Shown here one piece after another: positions 26,104 through 35,494 of a stretch of DNA of 64,000 nucleotides. The notes under the pieces were generated by a model. The model saw nothing but the letters and a program-made list of their open reading frames with translations, had not been told where the DNA came from and did not search any database. Position 1 is the stretch's first letter; each line of letters opens with the position of its first letter. This stretch comes from Nocardia jiangxiensis NBRC 101359 (lineage in GTDB: Bacteria > Actinomycetota > Actinomycetes > Mycobacteriales > Mycobacteriaceae), in NCBI RefSeq assembly GCF_000308615.1, contig NZ_BAGB01000062.1:124001-188000 (forward strand), read 5' to 3'. A program made the position numbers and the translations under genes.

Positions 26104-26978
26104 CCGGTGTCACCGGCCTGTCCGGCTCGATCGTCATCCGGGAATTCGCCCGGCAGGCGGTTCCGGTTCGCGTCCTGGTCCGCGATCCGGATGCCGCACC
26201 CTGGTTGCGCGAACTCCCGAACGTCGAGGTCGTGCGCGGCGATATGGCCGTGGCCGAATCGCTCGGCGCCGCCTTCGACGACGTCGACCGCGCGCTGATG
26301 ATCTCCTCGCCGCGCGGCGACATGGTCCGGACGCAGTGCCGCTTCATCGATGCCGCCGCCGCGGCCGGGGTGCGGCATATCGTCAAGTTCAGCGGTAAGG
26401 AATCGGGAACCGCCTTCGATCCACGGGCATTTCGCGGCACCCGCTGGCATCTCGAGATCGAGAACTACCTGGAGAATTCCGGATTGGCGTGGACACATCT
26501 GCGGCCCAGCCAGTTCATGCAGCTCTACCTCCCCGGCACGCTGACGGGCGTGGATCCGAAGCGGCGGGCACTGGTGATGCCGATCGGGCAGAGTCGGCTC
26601 GCACCGGTCGACATCGCCGATATCGCGCGTGTGCTGGTGGCCATGATGGACGCCGACGGCATCGAGGGCCGGGCGTTCGACATGACCGGGCCCGAGGGAC
26701 TGACCATGTCCGAGATCACCGACCGGATCAGCGCCGCCTCCGGCCGCACATTCGGCTACCAGGAGGTGACGTTCGCGCAGAAACGCGCGCTGCACGCGGC
26801 CGAGGGACTGCCGCCGGAGGTGCTGGATCTACTGGAGGAGATCTATCGTGGCCGATCCGCCTCGCCGGAGTGCCGGGTGGACCTGTCCACTCATCATGAG
26901 TTCGGCGTCGAACCGAGCACTTTCGCCGATTTCGCCCGTCGGCACGCGGACGATTTCATCGCCGAGGCGGCAGCATGA
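26091..26978 (+). CDS. NmrA-like NAD(P)-binding protein (atypical SDR)
   Basis: 295 residues. It has the Rossmann start HLLTGVTGLSGSIVIREFARQ (TGxxGxxG pattern), then VLVRDPDAAPWL, RALMISSPRGDM and HIVKFSGKES. Later LRPSQFMQLYLPG and MTGPEGLTMSEI are typical of NmrA/azoreductase-like atypical SDRs that bind NADP(H) and act as reductases or redox sensors. The active-site Tyr-x-x-x-Lys is not evident. ATG 26091 lies inside the sigma-factor gene (13-bp overlap), making it third in a three-gene operon. A quinone or carbonyl reductase under control of the sigma factor is plausible. Confidence 0.82.
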   Translation: MHLLTGVTGLSGSIVIREFARQAVPVRVLVRDPDAAPWLRELPNVEVVRGDMAVAESLGAAFDDVDRALMISSPRGDMVRTQCRFIDAAAAAGVRHIVKFSGKESGTAFDPRAFRGTRWHLEIENYLENSGLAWTHLRPSQFMQLYLPGTLTGVDPKRRALVMPIGQSRLAPVDIADIARVLVAMMDADGIEGRAFDMTGPEGLTMSEITDRISAASGRTFGYQEVTFAQKRALHAAEGLPPEVLDLLEEIYRGRSASPECRVDLSTHHEFGVEPSTFADFARRHADDFIAEAAA

Positions 26979-27016
26979 TCGTGCGCCGGGCCGCGCACGG
27001 GTAGCCGGATATGCGA

Positions 27017-27049
27017 AACGGGTGGCCGCCGAATCGGCGACCACCCGTT
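27017..27049. terminator. Bidirectional hairpin terminator
   Basis: AACGGGTGG-C-CGCCG pairs with CGGCG-A-CCACCCGTT around AAT; 14 pairs and one mismatch. It lies between the convergent NmrA-like and BI-1 genes. Confidence 0.8.
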
Positions 27050-27072
27050 GCTCGGATCAGTGCGATACCGCG

Positions 27073-27927
27073 CTAATTGCGTTGCAGGTAGCTCAGCAGG
27101 CGCAGGATCTCGATGTACAGCCAGACCAGGGTGACGGTCAGGCCGAGGGCGACGCTCCAGGCCGCCCGCTCCGGCGCACCGGCACGTATGAGCTGGTCGG
27201 CGGCGTCGAAGTCGAGCAGGAAGCTGAATGCCGCGATGCCGATCACGATGAGGCTGAACACGATCGACAGCGGGCCGCCGTCGCGCAGGCCGAAGCCGCC
27301 GGGGGTGAAGAATCCGGCGATCAGGTTACCGACCACCAGGACCAGCACACCGATCATGGCGGCAACCATCATGCGGGTGAAGCGCGGGGTGACGCGGATC
27401 GCGCCGGTCTTGTAGACCACGAGCATGCCGAAGAACACACCGAAGGTGCCCAGCACGGCCTCACCGATCAGGCTCGCACCGCCCACGCCGCCGAACTTCA
27501 CATTGGTGAACACGAACGACAGCGCGCCCAGGAACAACCCCTCGAAGGCGGCGTAACCCAGCACGATGGCCGGGTTGTCCTGCTTGCGGCCGAAGGTCGC
27601 GATCATCACCAGTACGAAGCCGACCAGCGCGCCGACGCCGACGAAAACGCCTGCGAGGCTGTTGTTCATCGAGGTCAGCGCGTAGGAGATGATCGCCATG
27701 ACGGTGACCACGCCGAGCGTGATGCCGGTCTTGGTCACGACGTCGTCGATGGTCATCGGCCGGGTGGCCGGGGCCTGCTGATAAGGCTGCTGCTGGTAGG
27801 CCTGCTGATAGGGCTGGCCGTACTGGTCGAATTGCGGGGCGCCGGCAGTCGGCGAACCGAATCCCGCGTAGCCGCCGCGCTGGGGTTGCGGCAAGTTTCT
27901 GAAGATCGGGTTGCTTGTAGTGCGCAC
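27073..27927 (-). CDS. Bax inhibitor-1/YccA-family membrane protein
   Basis: 284 residues. A soluble N-terminus (RTTSNPIFRNLPQPQRGGY and a Gln/Tyr-rich stretch of QPYQQ repeats) precedes seven TM helices. The first is TKTGITLGVVTVMAIISYAL, and the last is LGLTVTLVWLYIEILRLLSYL, the BI-1 family ending. LLDFDAADQLIRAGAPE in the penultimate loop is conserved in actinobacterial members. The family acts as a pH-sensitive calcium leak or stress regulator; the role here is unknown. I chose GTG 27927, giving the conserved start; longer versions add unrelated residues. Confidence 0.88.
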   Translation of the reverse strand: MRTTSNPIFRNLPQPQRGGYAGFGSPTAGAPQFDQYGQPYQQAYQQQPYQQAPATRPMTIDDVVTKTGITLGVVTVMAIISYALTSMNNSLAGVFVGVGALVGFVLVMIATFGRKQDNPAIVLGYAAFEGLFLGALSFVFTNVKFGGVGGASLIGEAVLGTFGVFFGMLVVYKTGAIRVTPRFTRMMVAAMIGVLVLVVGNLIAGFFTPGGFGLRDGGPLSIVFSLIVIGIAAFSFLLDFDAADQLIRAGAPERAAWSVALGLTVTLVWLYIEILRLLSYLQRN

Positions 27928-28073
27928 CGTTCTCGTGCCTTTCCGGAAGTCGCGGTCCACGGCGATCGTGGCCGTTCTGAGTATCCAACGTGTCACAGGG
28001 AAGACAAGTTCCCAACCGGACAGAAATCGGACAAATCAGACTGTACCGGCTGAAAAATCCGCGTGCACGGGGC

Positions 28074-29225
28074 CTAGTCCGCGCGCCCGTCCCGCATCCC
28101 TCGTACCGATCGAGTCACCGTGAACTTCCGGTTGCGTCCCACCACATCGGTCATCCCGACGAAACGCTCCACCACACCCCGGTAGTTCAGGTGCGAATTG
28201 TAAACGGTCCACAGCTCTCCGCCCGGTCGCAGCACCCGTCCGGTCTCGGTGAACATCTTGATCGCCGATCCGGTGTGCACCGCGGCCCCGACATGGAACG
28301 GCGGATTGCACAGCACCAGATCCGCGCTGTTGTCCGGCACCGCCGACATCGCGTCGTCGCGCACCACCCGCACCCGGTCCGCGACGCCGTTCACCGTCGC
28401 GGTCGCCCGCGCCGAGGCCACCGCCGCCGCGGATTGATCGGTGCCGATCACCGTCACGTGCGGGCGCGCCTTGGCCAACGCCACCGCGAGAATCCCGGTG
28501 CCGCAACCCAGATCGATCGCATCGCGGGCATCGGGTTTCATCCGCCGCAGATGTTCGATCAGAAATCGCGTGCCGATGTCCAGGCGCGGCCCGGAGAACG
28601 CCGCACCGTGTGCGACCACCTCGAGATCCAGTTCACCGAGCTGTTGACGAATCGGATACGGCGGTTCGCCGACTTTTCTGGGCTCGCGCGCCAACAGAAT
28701 CCGCGACTTCTGCCGTCCGCGGCTGGCCTGGACCGACGAAAACGATTCGGCCAGTACCTCGTTCATCGCCGGGGTCAGATATTTGTCCCGCGCACCGGCG
28801 AACACCTGCACCTCGGGATCGGCGTAACGGGCTATGGCATCGGCGATTTCGGCCAATCCGGACAATGCTCGCGGCAACCGCAGCAGGACCACCCGCACAC
28901 CGTCCAGCAGTTCGCGATCGAGTGCGTGCGTGCTGTAGCGGTCGGCGAGCGCGACCGCACGAGCGTTGTGCGACAACGCGAGTTCACCGGTGAGCAGATC
29001 CTGATGCACCCGCACACCGCGCAGATCGTGCGCGGCGATGGCGCCCAGGGTGAGCGCGCCGTACCCGTCGTCCACCACCGCCGCCCGGCCGTCCCCCGCC
29101 GCGGCCAGCGCATCGGCCGCGGCATCGAGAATCAGCCGGTCAGCGGCATCGACCGCGTAGAGGTTCACCGCTTCCACATCGGGGTATCGCCGCAGCCGGC
29201 CCAGTACGTCGTCGACCTCGTGCAC
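28074..29225 (-). CDS. RsmC/RlmG-like rRNA guanine-N2 methyltransferase
   Basis: 383 residues with two halves. The C-terminal half is a SAM-dependent MTase: AIDLGCGTGILAVALAKARP (motif I), VIGTDQSAAAV, and the guanine-N2 catalytic motif LVLCNPPFHVG (NPPF). The N-terminal half (AAVVDDGYGALTLGAIAAHDL, YSTHALDRELL) is the degenerate duplicated domain seen in RsmC and RlmG. These enzymes methylate G1207 of 16S or G1835 of 23S rRNA; which one applies cannot be settled here. It starts with GTG 29225; the ribosome-binding site is weak, so the start is uncertain. Confidence 0.85.
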   Translation of the reverse strand: MHEVDDVLGRLRRYPDVEAVNLYAVDAADRLILDAAADALAAAGDGRAAVVDDGYGALTLGAIAAHDLRGVRVHQDLLTGELALSHNARAVALADRYSTHALDRELLDGVRVVLLRLPRALSGLAEIADAIARYADPEVQVFAGARDKYLTPAMNEVLAESFSSVQASRGRQKSRILLAREPRKVGEPPYPIRQQLGELDLEVVAHGAAFSGPRLDIGTRFLIEHLRRMKPDARDAIDLGCGTGILAVALAKARPHVTVIGTDQSAAAVASARATATVNGVADRVRVVRDDAMSAVPDNSADLVLCNPPFHVGAAVHTGSAIKMFTETGRVLRPGGELWTVYNSHLNYRGVVERFVGMTDVVGRNRKFTVTRSVRGMRDGRAD

Positions 29226-29641
29226 CCCTACAGTGTGCTAGATCGTTGCCATGCCGTCACGCCGACCCCGGCAGTTGTCCCTTCCACCACCCGCCCCACC
29301 CGTACCAGCCGAGCGTCGATCGCGGTCCGGCAGTCCACGTCAGCACAGGGTTGCTGACACGAAGCTGTAAGACAGCGACCTACTCACTGCGCATCGCCCG
29401 GCAGATCGTTCCGCCCTGGTCGCATCCGGTATCCGAACTTCCGGGAATCACTGCACACACCTCTCGGAAGGCATTGCCGCACAACGCTGTTGGCCGCGAA
29501 ACTCATCGTTGCCGAACCGCTCACAGCTCGGTACGCTGGCAGCCGGAACGCAGGATCACGTTCGGGGGGATTCTCGTCGGCCGAGAGGTCCGCCGTGCCA
29601 GATCATTTGCCCGGACCTTCGGACAGAGGGGTGGTTTTCGC
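29226..29641 (+). promoter_or_regulatory. Intergenic region with a promoter for the S10 peptidase
   Basis: TTGCCG at 29509-29514, a 17-bp spacer, and TACGCT at 29532-29537 form a good sigma-70 type promoter, giving a leader of about 100 bases before ATG 29642. The remaining 280 bp to the methyltransferase start show no coding frame of convincing character and no other element I recognise. Confidence 0.5.
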
Positions 29642-31204
29642 ATGAGCAACGATTCACCGACGACCGGAACGAACACGGTCACACAGACCGATCAGCCGTA
29701 CTTCGATCCGATCGCTTACGGCACCGGGCCCGACGACAATGTCACCGACACCGCCGAGACCGCGGCCGTCACCCATCACACGATCGCCCTCGGCGGGCGC
29801 GAAATCGCTTATACCGCAACGGCGGGCCACCTCGTCACGGTCGATCCGAGCACCTCGCGCCCCAACGCCAAGATCTTCTACGTCGCCTTCACCCAGGACG
29901 GGCAGTCCGAGACGACACGTCCGGTGACGTTCTGCTACAACGGCGGGCCGGGATCCTCGGCCGTATTCGTCCTGCTCGGTTCGTTCGCGCCGCGGCGGAT
30001 CAAGACGAACATGCCCGACTTCACTCCGCCCGCGCCGTACACGATGGAGGACAATCCGGATACTCTGCTGGACAAGACGGATCTGGTGTTCATCAACCCG
30101 GTCGGCACCGGGTACTCGGCCGCGATCGCGCCGCACAGGAACAGCGAATTCTGGGGCGTCGACCAGGATGCCGATTCGCTCAAACAGTTCGTCAAACGCT
30201 ATCTCACCAAGAACAATCGCTGGAACTCCCCGAAATTCCTGTACGGCGAGTCGTACGGCACCGCGCGCAGTTGCGTACTCGCCTACCGATTGCACGAGGA
30301 CGGCGTCGACCTCAACGGCATCACCCTGCAATCCTCGATCCTGAACTACGGCACATCGGATGATCCGATCGGCCTGCTGCCCACCGCCGCTGCCGACGCC
30401 TGGTACCACAAGAGGACCTCGATCACACCCGCGCCGGCCGACCTGACCGCGTTCGTCGAGGAAGTGGAGAAATTCGCGTCCGGCGATTACGCGGCGGCGC
30501 TGCAGGCGTTCCCGAAGGCCGATCCGGCGGCGGTGACGAAGCTGTCCGAGTACACCGGAATCGATGTCACGACGCTGACCTCATGGAAGTTGGTTGTCGG
30601 CTACCAGTTCCCGACAACCCTGCTGCAGGATCGCAAACTCGCCCTGGGCGCCTACGACGGCCGGGTGACCGCCATAGATTCGGGTATCGCCGGAAAGCTC
30701 GATCCCGCCGCGGGCAGTAACGATCCGACCATGGCCGCAGTCTCCGGTGTCTACACCGCGATGTGGAATTCCTATCTGAACGAACAGTTGAAATTCACCT
30801 CGAATTCGGAATACACCGATCTGAACAATCAGGTGTTCGAGCACTGGGATTTCTCGCATACCGATCCCACCGGAGCCAAACAGACCGGCCCGCTGAACAC
30901 CGCAGCCGATCTCGCCGCGCTGATGGCGATCAACGTCGATCTACGAGTGTTGTCCGCCAACGGATTCTACGATTTCGTGACCCCGTGCTACCGAACCGTC
31001 CTCGATCTTCAACAGATGCCACTGGATAATGCGGAGGTACGCAAGAATCTGACGATCCGCTTCTATCCGTCGGGTCACATGGTGTATCTCGACGGCAATT
31101 CGCGCACCGCACTCAAACAGGACCTCACCCAGCTCTACGATGCCGCGACAGCCGACACCGCCGCTGTGAACCGAATCCTCACCCTGCAACAGAGCAGCAG
31201 TTAG
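29642..31204 (+). CDS. Serine carboxypeptidase-like protein (peptidase S10)
   Basis: 520 residues. Family signatures are FCYNGGPGSSAVF (oxyanion region), FLYGESYGT (nucleophile Ser204), and near the C-terminus SANGFYDFVTP (Asp) and YPSGHMVYLDG (His). S10 peptidases remove C-terminal residues at acidic pH; bacterial examples are less studied than fungal or plant ones. No signal peptide is visible, so a cytoplasmic location or non-classical export is implied. ATG 29642 follows GAGGGG. An upstream in-frame extension exists but looks non-coding. It is convergent with the MFS gene 11 bp after its stop. Confidence 0.88.
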   Translation: MSNDSPTTGTNTVTQTDQPYFDPIAYGTGPDDNVTDTAETAAVTHHTIALGGREIAYTATAGHLVTVDPSTSRPNAKIFYVAFTQDGQSETTRPVTFCYNGGPGSSAVFVLLGSFAPRRIKTNMPDFTPPAPYTMEDNPDTLLDKTDLVFINPVGTGYSAAIAPHRNSEFWGVDQDADSLKQFVKRYLTKNNRWNSPKFLYGESYGTARSCVLAYRLHEDGVDLNGITLQSSILNYGTSDDPIGLLPTAAADAWYHKRTSITPAPADLTAFVEEVEKFASGDYAAALQAFPKADPAAVTKLSEYTGIDVTTLTSWKLVVGYQFPTTLLQDRKLALGAYDGRVTAIDSGIAGKLDPAAGSNDPTMAAVSGVYTAMWNSYLNEQLKFTSNSEYTDLNNQVFEHWDFSHTDPTGAKQTGPLNTAADLAALMAINVDLRVLSANGFYDFVTPCYRTVLDLQQMPLDNAEVRKNLTIRFYPSGHMVYLDGNSRTALKQDLTQLYDAATADTAAVNRILTLQQSSS

Positions 31205-31215
31205 GTTCGGGCTGC

Positions 31216-32649
31216 TCAGTCCGTGACCGGGGCGGGCTCGGGGGTGGCTGCCGCTCGCCCCTTCGGCATACCGCAGGCCGCGATCAGCATGACCACGGCC
31301 ATCGCGGCCACGCCGAGGAACACCCCGTGGACCGCCGCGGTCAGCGCCGTGGGGGTCGGGTGGTTGCCGTGTCCGACACGTGCGTTCACCACTGCGCCGA
31401 AGATCGCCACGCCGACCGCGCTGCCGATCGACCGGGCGAACATGTTGGTGGAGGTGACCACGCCGCGTTCGGTCCAGTCGACGCTGGTCTGCGCCGCGAT
31501 CAGGGTCGGACTCGCGGTCAGGCCCATACCGACGCCGATCGCGAAGCAGCTCACGGCCACCTCGATCAACGAGGAATGCGCGGTGAGCAGGAGCAGCGAG
31601 GCACCGCCGAGCACGGCCAGGGTGCAGCCGATCAGCGCGGTGCTGCGGAATCCGAGCCGCAGGTAGATCCTGCCCGACTGGGACGCCGACAGCGGCCAGC
31701 CGAGCGTGAGCGCGCCCACGGTCAGCCCGGCGATCAACGCGTCCGCGCCCAGCACACCCTGGGCATAGGTCGGTACGTACGAGGTGAGGCCGAGCATGAT
31801 CGCGCCGACCAGCATGGACACCAGACTGCTCGCCACGACCACCCGCCGGCTCAGCGCCCACAGCGGCAGGATCGGACTCTCCGCACGCCGTTCGACCAGC
31901 GCGAACAGCACCAGCGCGAGTCCGCCGCCGACGAAGAGCCCGATGCCGATCGGCGAATCCCAGGCCCACGCCTGACCGCCCTCGAGCAGTGCGAGGATGA
32001 TCGCGCCGACCCCCAGGGCGAGCAGCGTCGCGCCCGGATAGTCGATGCGACTGCGTTGCCGTGGCGCGGTTTCGCGGAAACTGCGCCACAGCATCCACCC
32101 GGCCAGCGCCGCCAGCGGCAGATTGACGAAGAAGATCCAGCGCCAGCTCAGATACTGCGAGAAGATCCCGCCGAGCAGCGGTCCCAGCACCGACGACAGC
32201 GCCCAGACACTGGCCAGATAGCCCTGCGCCTTGGCCCGCTCGGCCAGCGTGTAGATGTCACCGGCGATGGTCATCGACATCGGTTGCACCGCACCCGCAC
32301 CGATGCCCTGCACGGCCCGGAAGATGATGAGCGCCACCATATTCGTCGCCACCCCGCACAGCAGCGATCCGAGTGCGAAGACACCGATGCCGAAGAGCAT
32401 CACCGGTTTTCGGCCGAAGGTGTCCGCGAGCTTGCCGTAGATCGGCACGGTGACGGCCTGAGCCAGCAGATAGATCGAGAACAGCCACGGGAACTGCGCG
32501 AACCCGCCGAGACTGTTCGTAATGGTGAGTACCGCGGTCGCAATGATCGTGGAGTCAAGCGCGACCAGCGAGGTGGCCAGCATCAGCGCTCCGAGAACGG
32601 GACCTCGTTCGGATCGCAGGCCGATCGACGCTCGCGTCACGGTGGTCAC
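31216..32649 (-). CDS. DHA2-family MFS drug transporter (14 TM)
   Basis: 477 residues. The early motif LVALDSTIIATAV (motif D1), YGKLADTFGRKPVM in the loop 2-3 position, GIGAGAVQPMSMTIAGDI, and 14 hydrophobic segments assign it to the EmrB/QacA DHA2 family of proton-coupled multidrug exporters. The DST in helix 1 is the conserved proton-coupling aspartate region. It starts at GTG 32649 with AGGGGG just upstream. It lies 81 bp downstream of the Ser/Thr kinase on the same strand, so co-transcription is possible. Substrate is unknown. Confidence 0.9.
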   Translation of the reverse strand: MTTVTRASIGLRSERGPVLGALMLATSLVALDSTIIATAVLTITNSLGGFAQFPWLFSIYLLAQAVTVPIYGKLADTFGRKPVMLFGIGVFALGSLLCGVATNMVALIIFRAVQGIGAGAVQPMSMTIAGDIYTLAERAKAQGYLASVWALSSVLGPLLGGIFSQYLSWRWIFFVNLPLAALAGWMLWRSFRETAPRQRSRIDYPGATLLALGVGAIILALLEGGQAWAWDSPIGIGLFVGGGLALVLFALVERRAESPILPLWALSRRVVVASSLVSMLVGAIMLGLTSYVPTYAQGVLGADALIAGLTVGALTLGWPLSASQSGRIYLRLGFRSTALIGCTLAVLGGASLLLLTAHSSLIEVAVSCFAIGVGMGLTASPTLIAAQTSVDWTERGVVTSTNMFARSIGSAVGVAIFGAVVNARVGHGNHPTPTALTAAVHGVFLGVAAMAVVMLIAACGMPKGRAAATPEPAPVTD

Positions 32650-32730
32650 ACATCCCCCTGGCTAGCTCGGTCCGACAGCTAGATGCAACGCGCTGTCATC
32701 GCCGGTATTCCGGGGACTCGGCGAGCGCCC

Positions 32731-34614
32731 TCACACCTTGCCGGGGATGTCGGAGACGAGCCACCGGCCACCGAGGTGTTGCATGCGGACGGGAAAGACA
32801 CCTTGTGAGGTAGTCGCGGGGACACCGTCCTTGGTGTCGGAAGCGGTCATCCCACACAGCAACTCGGCCTGATCGCCGGTCAGCTGTGCCACGCCGACGG
32901 GGTCGACTTTGGCGGTGATGGCGGTGTGGGTCTGGCGGGCGGCATCCGCTGCGGTACTCGAAGCCGTGCTCATCTTCCGGTACGCCGCGTCGGTGGTGAC
33001 CGCCTTCACCGCGGCCAGGTACGCGTCTCGATCGGCGAGGTTGTACTGGTAGATGGTCGTTATCGCCTGGGCGCCTGCGGTTTTGATCGCATTGGTGGCA
33101 GCAGTGTCGACGAAGGCCGTGTTGCCGGTTCCGGTCGGCGGGTCGGCAGCCGCGGTCTCGGCCGGCTGCGTCGTCGCGGATCCGAAAGCTGTGACCGTAT
33201 CGGCTCGCCAACCTCCCGGCGTACGGGTCAGTCCCAGCTGCCAGTTCTGCTGCTGGATGGTGGCGGTGCCGTTGCGGGGCGTGCGGGTCTGCTGCAGCAC
33301 GACGAGTGCGGTCGCATGTTCGAAGGCATCGTCGATGGATGCCAGTGCGGCATGCAGCACAAGTGAGGTGATCCGGGTGCCAGAGGTGACTATGACCGTT
33401 TTCTCCCCCTCGGTGGCGCTGGTCAGCTGTTCGAGCAGTTGACCGGTAGCCGCCGACTCCATCGTTCGAATGGTGCCGTCCGCATCGTCCGGATTGACGC
33501 TGGTCAGATCCACCGCGACCCGCCTGGCACCGCTCAGCGCAGCGTCGCGGGCATCGGCTCGGGTCCGTGCCTGGGACGAATGCGACGCCCACGCAAAGGG
33601 GTTCAGAATCGCGACTCCGGTGGCCGCAGCGACGATCACCGGCACGGCGATACCTCCCGCGATGAGCAGTCGCCGCCTGGTGGTCCGTCCGCGTTCGTCC
33701 GAGGCGCTCACCGGATGCATCACGAAGGGCCCTGGTGGAACTGCCGGTGGCGGCACAGGCTGCTGCACCATGGCCACCGCGTAGTACGCGGCCGAGACGA
33801 GATCGCCACACGTCCGATAGCGGCCGTCGGGATTCTTGGCCAACGCGATCGCGATGACGTCGTTCAACCCCCGAGGCAGATGACGTCGAGTCTCGGTGAG
33901 AACCGGCGGTGGCGCGGTCGTCTGGGCGGCCATGACGGCAGCCTGATCGGCGAACGGGAAAGGCGTTCTGCCGGTGAGCAACTCGAACAGCACACAACCC
34001 AGGGAGTAGACATCGGACCGCTGATCGACGGGTAGATTCGTGAAACGTTCCGGCGCGGTATAGGCGAAAGTCGACGCAACCGCCGCATTCGTGCCGTCGA
34101 AGCTGCGCGCAATCCCGAAGTCGGTCAGCAGAGCCCGCCCGCCGCGATCGATGAGCAGGTTCGATGGTTTCACGTCACGATGCAGAACACCTTGGGAGTG
34201 TGCGTAATCCAGAGCCTGCGCGGCATCGCCGATCAGTCGCAGCGCCTGCTCGACAGGCAACCCGTCGGGCGCCGCCGCCGGAATCGCACTCGCATTCCCG
34301 CCCTCGATGAGCTGCATGGCCAACCACGGGATCGGCTCCCCCGGGCTGCTGTACCCCTGGATGGCAACGATATTCGGATGCCGGAGCCCGGTCGCGAACG
34401 CGGCTGCACGATCGAATGCCATGCGTGCCTGGGGATCTGCCGCAATACCGTCGTTGACGATCTTCAAAGCGACCCGTTGCGCGCTGGGTTGATGCCACGC
34501 CAGATACACCGCACCGAAACTGCCGACCCCGACGAGCCGTTCGATGGTGAATCCCGCGAACACCGCCCCCGCCTGTAGAACCACCCCGACTCCCGTCACT
34601 GCTTTCGCGGACAT
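32731..34614 (-). CDS. Transmembrane Ser/Thr protein kinase (Pkn family)
   Basis: 627 residues. The kinase domain spans about residues 20-280: glycine loop GVGSFG, Lys51 in VALKIV, catalytic LHRDVKPSN (Asp147), DFG (Asp165) and APERF. A Pro-rich juxtamembrane stretch and one TM helix (LLIAGGIAVPVIVAAATGVAIL, around residue 315-335) lead to a 290-residue extracytoplasmic domain without PASTA repeats. It is rich in Ala/Thr and contains RRVAVDLTSVNPDDADGT, resembling the extracellular parts of other nocardial kinases. All catalytic residues are present. ATG 34614 is in the expected place, but no good ribosome-binding site is seen. The external ligand is unknown. Confidence 0.9.
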   Translation of the reverse strand: MSAKAVTGVGVVLQAGAVFAGFTIERLVGVGSFGAVYLAWHQPSAQRVALKIVNDGIAADPQARMAFDRAAAFATGLRHPNIVAIQGYSSPGEPIPWLAMQLIEGGNASAIPAAAPDGLPVEQALRLIGDAAQALDYAHSQGVLHRDVKPSNLLIDRGGRALLTDFGIARSFDGTNAAVASTFAYTAPERFTNLPVDQRSDVYSLGCVLFELLTGRTPFPFADQAAVMAAQTTAPPPVLTETRRHLPRGLNDVIAIALAKNPDGRYRTCGDLVSAAYYAVAMVQQPVPPPAVPPGPFVMHPVSASDERGRTTRRRLLIAGGIAVPVIVAAATGVAILNPFAWASHSSQARTRADARDAALSGARRVAVDLTSVNPDDADGTIRTMESAATGQLLEQLTSATEGEKTVIVTSGTRITSLVLHAALASIDDAFEHATALVVLQQTRTPRNGTATIQQQNWQLGLTRTPGGWRADTVTAFGSATTQPAETAAADPPTGTGNTAFVDTAATNAIKTAGAQAITTIYQYNLADRDAYLAAVKAVTTDAAYRKMSTASSTAADAARQTHTAITAKVDPVGVAQLTGDQAELLCGMTASDTKDGVPATTSQGVFPVRMQHLGGRWLVSDIPGKV

Positions 34615-34749
34615 GCCTCTCGGGCGCGCCGTCCATTGATCACCCCACGCCGAATCTAACCCACCGACGCCTTCATCGCCGAACACACTTCCAGCGCCGG
34701 ACCCGGGTATCCATGCCACCGACCGGCAACGGTCACCCACATCCAGGGG

Positions 34750-34767
34750 TATACCGGCAGGGGGTAT
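34750..34767 (+). promoter_or_regulatory. Candidate CsoR-type copper operator
   Basis: TATACCGGCAGGGGGTAT is an interrupted inverted repeat (ATACC/GGTAT) resembling published CsoR operators of the form TATACCC-(N)-GGGTAT. It lies over the -35 region of the probable leaderless promoter whose -10 is TACACT at 34779-34784. Repressor binding would block the His/Met-rich DUF6153 gene, the expected logic for copper induction. Confidence 0.55.
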
Positions 34768-34778
34768 CGACAGCCCGC

Positions 34779-34784
34779 TACACT
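34779..34784 (+). promoter_or_regulatory. -10 element placing transcription start on the DUF6153 GTG
   Basis: TACACT at 34779-34784 is six bases from GTG 34791, so the start codon is predicted to be base +1. No Shine-Dalgarno sequence is present. Confidence 0.5.
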
Positions 34785-34790
34785 GTCCGC

Positions 34791-35405
34791 GTGAGCCGTC
34801 GGCCCGAACATCTCGCCACCGGATACGTCCGGGTGGCGGGCCTGCTCACGCTGCTGCTCGGAATCCTGGTGATGCACGTGTTCATCGCCTCCCATGCATC
34901 GAGCCGTTCAGCCGAACACTCTGCGACACAATCACTTCCCCACGCGATGTCACCCTCCATCGACCATCACGCTGTCCCGATGGCCACCCACGACGACTCG
35001 ACAGCGATGACCGCGCCATCCGCACCGACTGCGCGACACCATCCAGCTTCCGATCACCCGATGTCGCCCGTCGCCGACCAGCACGCGATGCCGATGGCCA
35101 CCCACGACGACGCAGCGATTGCGCGGCACCATCCAGCCGCGATGACGGCGCTCACCTCGATGATGATGCCGGGCGAGGGCATGGATCCCGGATGCGCCGA
35201 CTGCTGCGTGCTGCCCGGCGGGGTGCACGCCTGCGTGTTCATTCTCACCGCACTCGTACTGCTGCTCGGGCTGGCATTGCTGGGCCGGGTCGGTGACGAT
35301 GCGGACGCATCCGCGCGAACGGTGCGCGGATGGGCGGCCCGGCATGCCCGGCCGCCACCCTGGACGACGCTCTCACTGGCCGAATTGTCGATTCTGCGGA
35401 TCTGA
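34791..35405 (+). CDS. DUF6153-like membrane protein with His/Met-rich loop
   Basis: 204 residues from GTG 34791. A first TM helix (VAGLLTLLLGILVMHVFIASH) is followed by a roughly 110-residue loop extremely rich in His, Met, Asp and Thr. This includes a duplicated unit carrying PMATHDD and ARHHPA, and MDPGCADCCVLPG. A second TM helix (ACVFILTALVLLLGLALLGRV) and a basic tail follow. The composition is typical of copper-binding extracytoplasmic loops. It is followed 90 bp later by a DUF305 lipoprotein, and a CsoR-like operator lies upstream, so I infer a role in copper handling. The exact activity is unknown. Confidence 0.75.
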   Translation: MSRRPEHLATGYVRVAGLLTLLLGILVMHVFIASHASSRSAEHSATQSLPHAMSPSIDHHAVPMATHDDSTAMTAPSAPTARHHPASDHPMSPVADQHAMPMATHDDAAIARHHPAAMTALTSMMMPGEGMDPGCADCCVLPGGVHACVFILTALVLLLGLALLGRVGDDADASARTVRGWAARHARPPPWTTLSLAELSILRI

Positions 35406-35494
35406 CGGACCGCCGTGTCGGCATGGAATCACCACGCGGACACGGGTTTTCCGGATCCCAGTTCAGACCGTCGTAATTCCCCAGGAGTACAACC

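Noticed and set aside
26848..28053. 401-codon plus-strand frame opposite the BI-1 gene
   Set aside because: Low-complexity His/Asp/Glu/Arg composition, antisense to a clear membrane protein gene.
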